Below are positions 8,246-15,542 of a DNA stretch of 33,580 nt, in pieces. This DNA is from an uncultured Porphyromonadaceae bacterium. Lineage in GTDB: Bacteria; Bacteroidota; Bacteroidia; Bacteroidales; Muribaculaceae. The translations under genes were made by a program, and so were the position numbers. Numbering within the stretch: the first letter of the stretch is position 1; every line of letters begins with the position of its first letter. Where the stretch lies: the NCBI GenBank assembly GCA_947166165.1, contig CAMVDK010000003.1, positions 1 through 33,580 on the forward strand, read 5' to 3'. The notes under the pieces were generated by a model that was not told the origin of the DNA, did not search any database, and saw nothing but the letters and a program-made list of their open reading frames with translations.

Positions 8246-8497
8246 TTATTGGTTGTTGTTCTTGTTGCGCTTGATGATGATGGTCGCGCCGTTGTCTGGC
8301 GTGGTTACTTCAAACTCGGTAAAGCCTGCACGCTGGTTGAGGCGTGTGGACGCGCTCTTTACTGTGCTGAAAGGAGCAAAATCCACACACGATACTTCTA
8401 CAGTCGCACCCTGTTCTATGGTGAGCATACTCTCGGGAGTGTTCACCTGCGTCTCACGAATGACACGCATCTGATTTTTTTCTTGATTTTTTGCCAT
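8246..8497 (-). CDS. Small hypothetical protein, first gene of the leftward operon
   Basis: 83 aa ORF MAKNQEKNQMRVIRETQVNTPESMLTIEQGATVEV...; leader lies in the divergent intergenic region. Confidence 0.55.
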   Translation of the reverse strand: MAKNQEKNQMRVIRETQVNTPESMLTIEQGATVEVSCVDFAPFSTVKSASTRLNQRAGFTEFEVTTPDNGATIIIKRNKNNNQ

Positions 8498-8583
8498 AGT
8501 TTTATCGTCTATATCAATTAAAATGTTTAACTTTGAACCCTTTTAAGTAAGTGAGTTGCATTGCAACGGCACTTAATTCGGTG

Positions 8584-8660
8584 CAAAGATAAGACGCTAA
8601 TTTGATTTATACAAGACTAATGTCTTATTTTCTGCAATTTTTAAGATTTATTAACAAGAC
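8584..8660. promoter_or_regulatory. Divergent promoter/operator region of the mobile element
   Basis: Palindrome AAGAC-TAAT-GTCTT (8613-8626) plus AAGAC copies at 8591-8595 and 8656-8660; minus-strand TATCTTTG matches the Bacteroidetes -7 box TAnnTTTG and abuts one AAGAC copy. Confidence 0.6.
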
Positions 8661-8671
8661 AACAGACTGAT

Positions 8672-9034
8672 ATGACTGGAAAACAACTAAAGGCAATGAT
8701 TGACGACCTCGGCATAACTCAAAGAAAACTTGCCGAGGAAATGGGTGTGACCCCACAAACTATAAGTGCAATTCTTACAGCCAAAGATGTCCGCACATCA
8801 ACTATCGAAAGAATTGCCGATGTGACAAAAATGCCTATCAGTTATTTCTTCAGAGAACATGATGGGCAAAGTGCGGTGGCGAACGGTGACGGCAGCGTGG
8901 CCGTGACTGGCAACAACAATGTGGCAGGCAACGTTACCATGGGCGACGCTGCCGTGCTTCAGGAACGCGTGACAATGTTGGAGAGGCTCCTCGAGGAAAA
9001 AGAGCGAACAATTAAAATTCTGATGCAGAGATGA
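8672..9034 (+). CDS. XRE-family transcriptional regulator with GNNN-type linker and C-terminal coiled coil (probable repressor)
   Basis: 120 aa; HTH 'ITQRKLAEEMGVTPQTISAILTAKDVRTSTIERIADV', then 'NGDGSVAVTGNNNVAGNVTMGD' and 'VLQERVTMLERLLEEKERTIKIL'. Confidence 0.85.
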   Translation: MTGKQLKAMIDDLGITQRKLAEEMGVTPQTISAILTAKDVRTSTIERIADVTKMPISYFFREHDGQSAVANGDGSVAVTGNNNVAGNVTMGDAAVLQERVTMLERLLEEKERTIKILMQR

Positions 9035-9396
9035 GTCGTCACGACTATTCTGGTATAGCTTCATGTTGTGTATTCTTACTTATATTCGTAGCAGGAATAG
9101 CAATGGGCATATATTTTTCTCCCAAAAAGCAACATGCTGATAGCGAGACAAAGAAAGACTCAATAGATTGGGCGATTGAATCCAAAAAGATTGTCATCAT
9201 TTGCGAGTCAGACAGTCTTTTCCACTATTCAACGATGTGTGAAATTCTTGGTCGTTCACCCAAAATTACCATTGAACATGTTGCACGACTCAAGGGAAAA
9301 TGGATGTGCCCTATTTGTGGAATTAAGGAAGCAGAATATGTCATTCACAAAGACGAATATCTTAATGATTTGAGAAGCGTTGATGAAGATAATTAA
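9031..9396 (+). CDS. Membrane-anchored small protein with Cys-containing C-terminal domain
   Basis: 121 aa; N-terminal TM 'IASCCVFLLIFVAGIAMGIYF'; 'IICESDSLFHYSTMCEILGRSPKITIEHVARLKGKWMCPICG'; ATGA overlap with the upstream stop. Confidence 0.7.
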   Translation: MSRHDYSGIASCCVFLLIFVAGIAMGIYFSPKKQHADSETKKDSIDWAIESKKIVIICESDSLFHYSTMCEILGRSPKITIEHVARLKGKWMCPICGIKEAEYVIHKDEYLNDLRSVDEDN

Positions 9397-9670
9397 AACA
9401 AAATATCCAATGAGACTACTATTGATTTTTTGTCTTGGGCTTGTATTATTATCTTGTTCTGACAATAAAGACAAGGTTGTAAAGATAGACATTAACACGG
9501 TGCAGATGCAAGATAGCGTGTGGATATGCACGAGCGAGAATGCAAAGCGGTTCCACGCAAGTGATACATGCGGTGGCATCTTGTCATGTGGAGAAGAAAT
9601 AAAGCAATTTACGAGAGAAGAAGCAGAACGGAACGGCAGAACTTACTGCCATAAATGCTACAAAACATGA
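9383..9670 (+). CDS. Small lipoprotein with related Cys-containing domain
   Basis: ATG at 9383; lipobox-like 'LGLVLLSCSDN'; 'WICTSENAKRFHASDTCGGILSCGEEIKQFTREEAERNGRTYCHKCYKT'. Confidence 0.7.
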   Translation: MKIIKTKYPMRLLLIFCLGLVLLSCSDNKDKVVKIDINTVQMQDSVWICTSENAKRFHASDTCGGILSCGEEIKQFTREEAERNGRTYCHKCYKT

Positions 9671-10026
9671 GCAATGACGACATAGCAAGACGCAAGTTCG
9701 ACCTGCTCATGGAGGCGGTTGAGCAAGTGAAACATCAGGACGCGGCGATGGACGAGCTTCGGCACGCAGCGTTCGAGGTGCTGCTGCTGCATCCCGGTTG
9801 CGAGCTTGAAGACTGGGGAGAGCTGCTTGCCGAGCAATACGGCACGGAACTGATAGACGCTTTCGGGAAAGACCTCGACAAGATAACCACCTCGGTCATC
9901 AAGATGTGGAAGTCGCCTTACCTCGACGAGAACAGCGGACTGGAGCGCAGCTACGAGGAATGGGCGCAGGCATTCGCCACGGAGGCGGCGGTGCAGATGT
10001 ATTACGACCTCATAACACCGACATGA
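9667..10026 (+). CDS. Acidic helical hypothetical protein
   Basis: ATG at 9667 overlaps the preceding TGA (ATGA): MSNDDIARRKFDLLMEAVEQVKHQDAAMDELRHAAFEVLLLHPGCELEDWGELLAEQYG... Confidence 0.65.
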   Translation: MSNDDIARRKFDLLMEAVEQVKHQDAAMDELRHAAFEVLLLHPGCELEDWGELLAEQYGTELIDAFGKDLDKITTSVIKMWKSPYLDENSGLERSYEEWAQAFATEAAVQMYYDLITPT

Positions 10027-10032
10027 TTTAAT

Positions 10033-10140
10033 ATGGATTTGAACAAACGTCTAACTCGCTCACTGGCAAAACCGAATAACAGCCGCGCAGGCAGCAGTGG
10101 AAGAATAAGCGAAAAAACGCTGAAAATTAGCGAAATATGA
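10033..10140 (+). CDS. 35-aa basic microprotein (candidate)
   Basis: MDLNKRLTRSLAKPNNSRAGSSGRISEKTLKISEI*; starts 6 nt after the upstream stop and its TGA merges with the terminator stem. Confidence 0.4.
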   Translation: MDLNKRLTRSLAKPNNSRAGSSGRISEKTLKISEI

Positions 10141-10179
10141 GGCAAATGTCTGGCAAACAGACACTTGCCTCACTTTTTT
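10139..10179 (+). terminator. Rho-independent terminator of the rightward mobile-element operon
   Basis: GAGGCAAATGTCTG-GCAAA-CAGACACTTGCCTC (14 bp, one mismatch) followed by ACTTTTTT. Confidence 0.88.
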
Positions 10180-10286
10180 CTGCACATCCTGCGCATTTCA
10201 AAAAAATTAGATGGCACCTGAAACAAAAAGACAAAAATGGTTGGTCTTCCGTCGATCAGGATAGCCCCATGAAGCGGATTTCGCTG

Positions 10287-10294
10287 TATTTTTG
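10287..10294 (+). promoter_or_regulatory. Putative Bacteroidetes -7 box (TATTTTTG) for the RibD-C gene
   Basis: Matches TAnnTTTG, 30 nt upstream of ATG 10324; -33 element not clear. Confidence 0.5.
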
Positions 10295-10323
10295 CACTAG
10301 ATTTAAATACAAGTTAAGGAAAT

Positions 10324-10995
10324 ATGAAGAGACCCTACGTGATTTGCCACATGATGGCATCGATAGACGGTCGCATCGACTGCGACATGACGGAGCAGAT
10401 AGGTGGCAACGAATACTATGAGGCGTTGGAAATGCTCTGCTTCGACACGACCATCGAGGGAAAGACAACCGCCGTGAACCACTATGCCGAGAAAGAACTG
10501 TTCGTACCCCAAGACGCTACGCCTGTGGGTCGCGAGGAGATTTACAAAAGCCACGACTCGAAGCGGTGGGAGGCGGTGGTGGACACACGCGGCACCCTGC
10601 GATGGCCGGTGGACGACACGCCCGACCGCATCTGCATCGTGAGCCAACAGGCTTCGCGCGAATACCTCGACTATCTGCGCAGCCGCAGCATCTCCCACAT
10701 AGCAACCGGAGAGAAGGCCATCAACCTGCCCCGTGCGCTCAACATCCTGCAGTGTGAGTTCGGCAGCGAGAGGGTGGGGATTGTTGGTGGCGGCCACATC
10801 AACGGCAGTTTTCTGCGCGAAGGGTTACTCGACGAGGTGAGCATGCTCTACGGTGCTGCCATCGACGGTCGCGAGGGCTTCTGCGCAGCCTTCGACGGCA
10901 TCGAGTCCGACCATACCCATCCCTACATGCTCCGCTTAAAGAGCGTCCGCCAGATGGGCAACGACTCCGTGTGGATAAGGTATAGTATCATATAA
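10324..10995 (+). CDS. RibD C-terminal-domain / dihydrofolate reductase-like protein
   Basis: 223 aa; 'RPYVICHMMASIDGRIDC...ERVGIVGGGHINGSFLREGLLDEVSMLYGAAIDGREG'. Confidence 0.85.
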   Translation: MKRPYVICHMMASIDGRIDCDMTEQIGGNEYYEALEMLCFDTTIEGKTTAVNHYAEKELFVPQDATPVGREEIYKSHDSKRWEAVVDTRGTLRWPVDDTPDRICIVSQQASREYLDYLRSRSISHIATGEKAINLPRALNILQCEFGSERVGIVGGGHINGSFLREGLLDEVSMLYGAAIDGREGFCAAFDGIESDHTHPYMLRLKSVRQMGNDSVWIRYSII

Positions 10996-10996
10996 T

Positions 10997-11980
10997 ATGG
11001 AGAAGAACATGAAAGAACTACGACACTTTGCCACCGCCTGTCTGATGGCTACGACGTTGCTCACCCATGCACAAAGCATGAGGATACACTATAATGATGG
11101 CTGGACCGAACAAATTCCTGTCAGCAACATCGACAGCATCACCTTTTCATTCAACGAACAACATTTAGCACCTACGCTTATGCTTAACAACGGACTCCAA
11201 ATACCGGTATTCGGCATCGGCACCTACTCGCTCAAGGGCGAGACGTGCTTCAACTCGGTCTATACGGCCCTGAAAAACGGCTACCGGCTCATCGACACCG
11301 CCTATATGTACGGCAACGAGGAGGAACTCGGTCGCGCCGTGCGCCAGGCCATCGCCGACGGCATCTGCCGTCGCGAGGACATCACCGTCATCACCAAAAT
11401 CTATCCCGGACAGCAGTTCGCCAACCCAGAGCCGGCCATACAGGAGCGCATCGACAAACTCGACATCGGCTATGTGGACATCATGCTGCTGCATCATCCT
11501 GGCGACAACGACGTGAAAGCCTACAAGGCGATGGAGCGGTTCGTGCACAAGGGGCTGATTCGTTCGCTCGGCATCTCATGTTTTTATATCGACGAGTTGA
11601 AACGCTTCCTGCCGCAGGTGAGCATCAAGCCCGTGCTGGTGCAGAACGAGATACATCCCTACTATCAGGACACGGAGGTGGTCGATTATATCCACAGCCA
11701 GGGCATTGTCGTGCAGGCATGGTATCCGCTTGGCGGTCGTGGCCATCAGTCGGAACTGCTGAGCGACCCCGTGCTGCAACGCATAGCAGACGCTCACGGC
11801 AAGACACTCGTGCAGGTCATCCTGCGCTGGCACTACCAGCGGCGTGTCGTCGCTATTCCCGGCAGCAGCAACCCGGCACACATCGCCGAGAATATCGACA
11901 TCTTCGACTTCGTGCTCACCGACCAAGAGATGGCCGACATTGCCGCCCTCAACCGCAACGAGAAGCACGACTGGTACTGA
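10997..11980 (+). CDS. Exported aldo/keto reductase
   Basis: 327 aa; 'LIDTAYMYGNEEELG', 'VITKIYPGQQF', 'IMLLHHPGD', 'VAIPGSSNPAHIAENIDIFDF'; N-terminal signal-like peptide. Confidence 0.9.
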   Translation: MEKNMKELRHFATACLMATTLLTHAQSMRIHYNDGWTEQIPVSNIDSITFSFNEQHLAPTLMLNNGLQIPVFGIGTYSLKGETCFNSVYTALKNGYRLIDTAYMYGNEEELGRAVRQAIADGICRREDITVITKIYPGQQFANPEPAIQERIDKLDIGYVDIMLLHHPGDNDVKAYKAMERFVHKGLIRSLGISCFYIDELKRFLPQVSIKPVLVQNEIHPYYQDTEVVDYIHSQGIVVQAWYPLGGRGHQSELLSDPVLQRIADAHGKTLVQVILRWHYQRRVVAIPGSSNPAHIAENIDIFDFVLTDQEMADIAALNRNEKHDWY

Positions 11981-12001
11981 TAGGGTTTAGGGTTTAGGGT
12001 T
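11981..12001 (+). repeat. Short tandem repeat (GGGTTTA)n
   Basis: TAGGGTTTAGGGTTTAGGGTT directly after the stop codon of the aldo/keto reductase gene. Confidence 0.9.
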
Positions 12002-12008
12002 GAGATGA

Positions 12009-12116
12009 TTGATTAGGGAGAAAGTCGCGGCTGTGCTGATGGGCGGAATGCTCACGGCCTGCACACAGAAGAGCGACAACAACATCCAAAACAACAGCGA
12101 ATCACTACAACATTAA
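12009..12116 (+). pseudogene. Probable remnant of a lipoprotein gene (signal peptide only)
   Basis: In-frame ..REKVAAVLMGGMLTACTQKSDNNIQNNSESLQH*; lipobox LTAC then a low-complexity tail and stop. Confidence 0.45.
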
Positions 12117-12227
12117 ATTGACTTAGGGGGGGCAAGACGTCCGCCAAGAGAGTGTGGCAATGTAATCCTGGCAAAAGATGATGAGGCTTTGACGCTCTGA
12201 CCGTGCAATGGGGCATGACGTTTTGCG

Positions 12228-14126
12228 TCAGGTTTTGGGCGCACAGTAGGTGTCGTCGGCGTTGCGGACTAGGTAGCCCTCGTCGACCAGGAAGTCGACC
12301 ATCTTGCAGATGTCGTCGGCGGGGAAGGCCAGGGTGCGGATGAAGTCGGCCAGGGCGCGCGGATGCTGGCTGGCCATGTAGAGGATTCCCTGCTGCACAT
12401 CGGCGCTGGTGCTTTGCTGCCGTTGCCGCTGTTCGATGCAGAGGTCGCAGTGGCCGCAGTGGGCCTCGGTTTGCTCGCCGAAGTAGTTGAGCAATGTGAG
12501 TTCGCGGCAGCCGTCGGTGCTGTAGGCGTAGTGGATAACGGCTTCGATGCGTTGCTCCATGCGCTGCTTTTGCAGCTCGTAGACCTCGCGGGGCAGCAGC
12601 ACGTGGCGCGGCTCTTCGCGCGAGGTGGTGTAGGTGACGTAGGGCGTGCGCTTGCGGGGGATGTAGTGCAGGATGTGCATGCGCGTGAGCTCGAGCAGCG
12701 AGTCGTAGACGTGCTGCGCGTCGACCCCCGAGCGCATGGCAATCACGTCTTCGTTCACGTTCACATAGTCGGCAAACAGGCCGGTGTAGAGCCTGAGCAC
12801 GGCCATGAGCACGCGGTCGGCTCCGGGGGTGGTGGTGGGCAGGTTGTAGAGCTGGTCCTTGCGGGCGTCAATCATGATGCGCGACTGCGAGTCCATCTCC
12901 TCCACATAGTCGATGTAGCCGGCGGCGGTGAGGATGCGCAGGGCGTTGTGGGTGGGCAGAACGGGCAGCTTGTAGGTGCGGCAGAATAGGCCGAAGTTGA
13001 AGTCGTAGGTGCGGTCGTAGCCGCTGCCGAGGGCCACGCCGAGGAAGTTGCCGGTGAGCTCGTAGACGCGGCGGATGAACTGCTTGTCGGGGTATGCGTC
13101 GGCGAGGCGGCGGCGCAGGGTGCGGCGGTCGGTGGTGCTGACGAGCAGCACGGCGTAGGAGCGGCGCCCGTCGCGTCCGGCGCGTCCGGCTTCCTGGTAG
13201 TATTCCTCGAGCGAGCTGGGCACGTCGATGTGCACCACCACGCGCACGTCGGGCTTGTCGATGCCCATTCCGAAGGCGTTGGTGGCCACCATCACGCGGC
13301 ACTGGTCGCTCTTCCATCGGTTCTGCTTGTGGTTCTTGACCTCGGCGGCGAGGCCGGCATGATAGTAGTCGGCCGCGATGCCGCGCTGGCCGAGCTCGTC
13401 GCTCACCTGCTTGCAGCGCTTGCGGCTGCGGGTGTAGACAATGGCCGAGCCGGCCACCGAGTTGAGGATGTGCACCAGTTCGGCGGGCTTGTCGGTGGTG
13501 GGGCGGACCACGTAGGTGAGGTTGTCGCGCGCGAAACTCTTGCGCAGCACCACCGGCCGTTGCATTTCGAGCCGCTGCAGGATGTCGGCCTCCACCTGCT
13601 TGGTGGCGGTGGCGGTGAGGGCGAGCACGGGCACGCCGGGCAGCAGCGGGCGCACGCCCGCAATGCGCAGCAGCGAGGGGCGGAAGTCATGGCCCCACTG
13701 CGAGATGCAGTGCGCCTCGTCGACCACAATCAGGCACACGGGCATGAGGCGCAGCTGCTGGAGGAAGGCCGTGGAGGCCAAGCGCTCGGGCGACACGTAG
13801 AGGAACTTGCAGCCGCCGTAGCGGCAGCGCTCGTAGGTGCGCATCACCTCGGTGCGCGTGAGGCCGGAGCAGAGGTAGGCGGCCTTGATGTGGCGGGCGG
13901 GGGGGCCGTCCTCTGGGTCTTTCACCAGCGAGCCGATGGGGGCGTCCACCCGCTCCTGGCCGTCCCGCATGAGCGTGGGCACTTGGAGGGGGAGCGACTT
14001 GCCTCCGCCGGTGGGCATCAGGCCCAGGGTGTCGCGGCCGTCGAGCACCGAGGCGATGATTTCCTCTTGCAGGCCGCGGAAGGCGGGGTAGCCCCAGTGT
14101 TTTTTGAGTACGTCGAGTGCTGTCAT
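12228..14126 (-). CDS. recQ: ATP-dependent DNA helicase RecQ family
   Basis: 632 aa; 'GLMPTGGGKS', 'VDEAHCISQWGHDFRPS', 'QEAGRAGRDG', Zn-binding 'CRELTLLNYFGEQTEAHCGHCDLC'. Confidence 0.93.
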   Translation of the reverse strand: MTALDVLKKHWGYPAFRGLQEEIIASVLDGRDTLGLMPTGGGKSLPLQVPTLMRDGQERVDAPIGSLVKDPEDGPPARHIKAAYLCSGLTRTEVMRTYERCRYGGCKFLYVSPERLASTAFLQQLRLMPVCLIVVDEAHCISQWGHDFRPSLLRIAGVRPLLPGVPVLALTATATKQVEADILQRLEMQRPVVLRKSFARDNLTYVVRPTTDKPAELVHILNSVAGSAIVYTRSRKRCKQVSDELGQRGIAADYYHAGLAAEVKNHKQNRWKSDQCRVMVATNAFGMGIDKPDVRVVVHIDVPSSLEEYYQEAGRAGRDGRRSYAVLLVSTTDRRTLRRRLADAYPDKQFIRRVYELTGNFLGVALGSGYDRTYDFNFGLFCRTYKLPVLPTHNALRILTAAGYIDYVEEMDSQSRIMIDARKDQLYNLPTTTPGADRVLMAVLRLYTGLFADYVNVNEDVIAMRSGVDAQHVYDSLLELTRMHILHYIPRKRTPYVTYTTSREEPRHVLLPREVYELQKQRMEQRIEAVIHYAYSTDGCRELTLLNYFGEQTEAHCGHCDLCIEQRQRQQSTSADVQQGILYMASQHPRALADFIRTLAFPADDICKMVDFLVDEGYLVRNADDTYCAPKT

Positions 14127-14205
14127 GGTGTCGTGCGATTCGGGATTGGGGGCATGTGGCGGGCTGCGGCGAGGCTCTTTGGCCCGCGGGCGCAGCTGCG
14201 CGCGC

Positions 14206-15177
14206 TCACTTCTTCTCGATGATGTATTCCACGCTGTCGGTCATCGGGGTCACGTCGTGGAACACGCCCGAGGCCTCGCCCACCTGCACAGCGGCCTTGT
14301 TGCCGGCGGTGGTGAGGTCGATGGTGTTGTAGTCCACCACGAGAGTCACCACGCCGTCGGTGGAGCGCACGAGGCTCTCGGGAGCGTAGTAGTGCACGTC
14401 GACGCTAGCCGGGAAAAAGACGATGCTGACGCCCGGCGGGGCGTTGCGCACCACCACGGGCACCGTTTTGGTGACGGGCCGGAGCTTCTCAATGGGCACA
14501 ACCACGGCCACCGACGACGGCTCGACCACAGCACCCTTGACGGGCGAGATGTGCACGGTGCGGCGCAGTGTGTCGCGTAGGTCGGTCTCCTTGACGTGGT
14601 AGGTGTACACCTCGTTGATTTGCTTGAGCGTCTTGGAGTCGGCGAAGACGATCACCGAGTCGGTGCTGTGCTCCACAAAGCCGTTCTGCACAAAGGTGGC
14701 GGCCGGAGTGGCCACGATGTCGTACTTGACGGGCACGCGCTTGCTGTGCTCGCTGTAGCGCGCGGTGATGCTTTCGGGCAGGATGATGATTTCCTGCGGT
14801 TGGGCGCCGAGCAGGCGCACGATGGCTTTGCGCAGATGGGCGGCGTCGTACTTGAAAGTGCCCTCGCCCTCGGCGGCGTCGACGGCGATGGTGAGCCGGG
14901 GCACCTGGCCGAACATGGCACGCAAGAAGAAGCGCCCGCGCTCCTTGATGGTGACCGTGATGGTGTCGGGCACCGGCGTGAGAAACCGCGCGCTGGCGGG
15001 CAGGCGGTATTCCACGGGTATCTCGATGCTGCGCGTCATGTACTCGCCTGCGGTGAGAAACGCCCAAAAGGCGGCCGAGATGACCACAAAGCTCAGGTAG
15101 AGAAGGATGGAACGCGTGCGGTTGGAACCGATGCGCGGATGCTTGAGCTGCCGATATTTTTCGGACCAGAAACTCAC
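14206..15177 (-). CDS. YbbR/CdaR-like domain protein
   Basis: 323 aa; N-terminal TM, repeated YbbR-like beta domains; adjacent to yajC and nusB as usual in Bacteroidetes. Confidence 0.8.
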   Translation of the reverse strand: MSFWSEKYRQLKHPRIGSNRTRSILLYLSFVVISAAFWAFLTAGEYMTRSIEIPVEYRLPASARFLTPVPDTITVTIKERGRFFLRAMFGQVPRLTIAVDAAEGEGTFKYDAAHLRKAIVRLLGAQPQEIIILPESITARYSEHSKRVPVKYDIVATPAATFVQNGFVEHSTDSVIVFADSKTLKQINEVYTYHVKETDLRDTLRRTVHISPVKGAVVEPSSVAVVVPIEKLRPVTKTVPVVVRNAPPGVSIVFFPASVDVHYYAPESLVRSTDGVVTLVVDYNTIDLTTAGNKAAVQVGEASGVFHDVTPMTDSVEYIIEKK

Positions 15178-15521
15178 TGCTGCTCTTTGGGATTTGAACC
15201 GGTTTCGTTCACGTCTTGCATCGACTGGTAGATGGAGCTGATGTCGACCTTGATGCGCACGCCGTCGGCCACCTCAAGGATGACGGCTTTCTCCTTCACC
15301 TCGCGGATGCGTCCGTAGATGCCGCCGGCGGTCATGACCTTGTCGCCGTTCTTGAGCGAGGAGCGGAACTCGGTGATTTTTTTCTGTTTCTGCGATTGCG
15401 GACGGATCATAAAAAAATAAAAAATCACAATCAGGATGGCAATCATGATGAGCGTGCTCCAGCCGCTGCCGGCAGCACCGCCGCTCGGGGCGGCATCCAA
15501 GAGAAGGTAGTTGAGTAACAT
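15174..15521 (-). CDS. yajC: Preprotein translocase subunit YajC
   Basis: 115 aa; 'LIMIAILIVIFYFFMIRPQSQKQKKITEFRSSLKNGDKVMTAGGIYGRI'. Confidence 0.95.
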   Translation of the reverse strand: MLLNYLLLDAAPSGGAAGSGWSTLIMIAILIVIFYFFMIRPQSQKQKKITEFRSSLKNGDKVMTAGGIYGRIREVKEKAVILEVADGVRIKVDISSIYQSMQDVNETGSNPKEQQ

Positions 15522-15542
15522 ATGTGTATAAATTATTGGAAA

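Noticed and set aside
10137-10421. 94-aa plus-strand ORF overlapping the terminator and the RibD-C start
   Set aside because: Spans the strong terminator and the promoter, runs out of frame into the RibD-C gene and has no domain features.
12217-12231. TGACG-CAAAA-CGTCA hairpin at the 3' end of recQ as a terminator
   Set aside because: Only a 5-bp stem overlapping the stop codon and no downstream T-tract on the minus strand.
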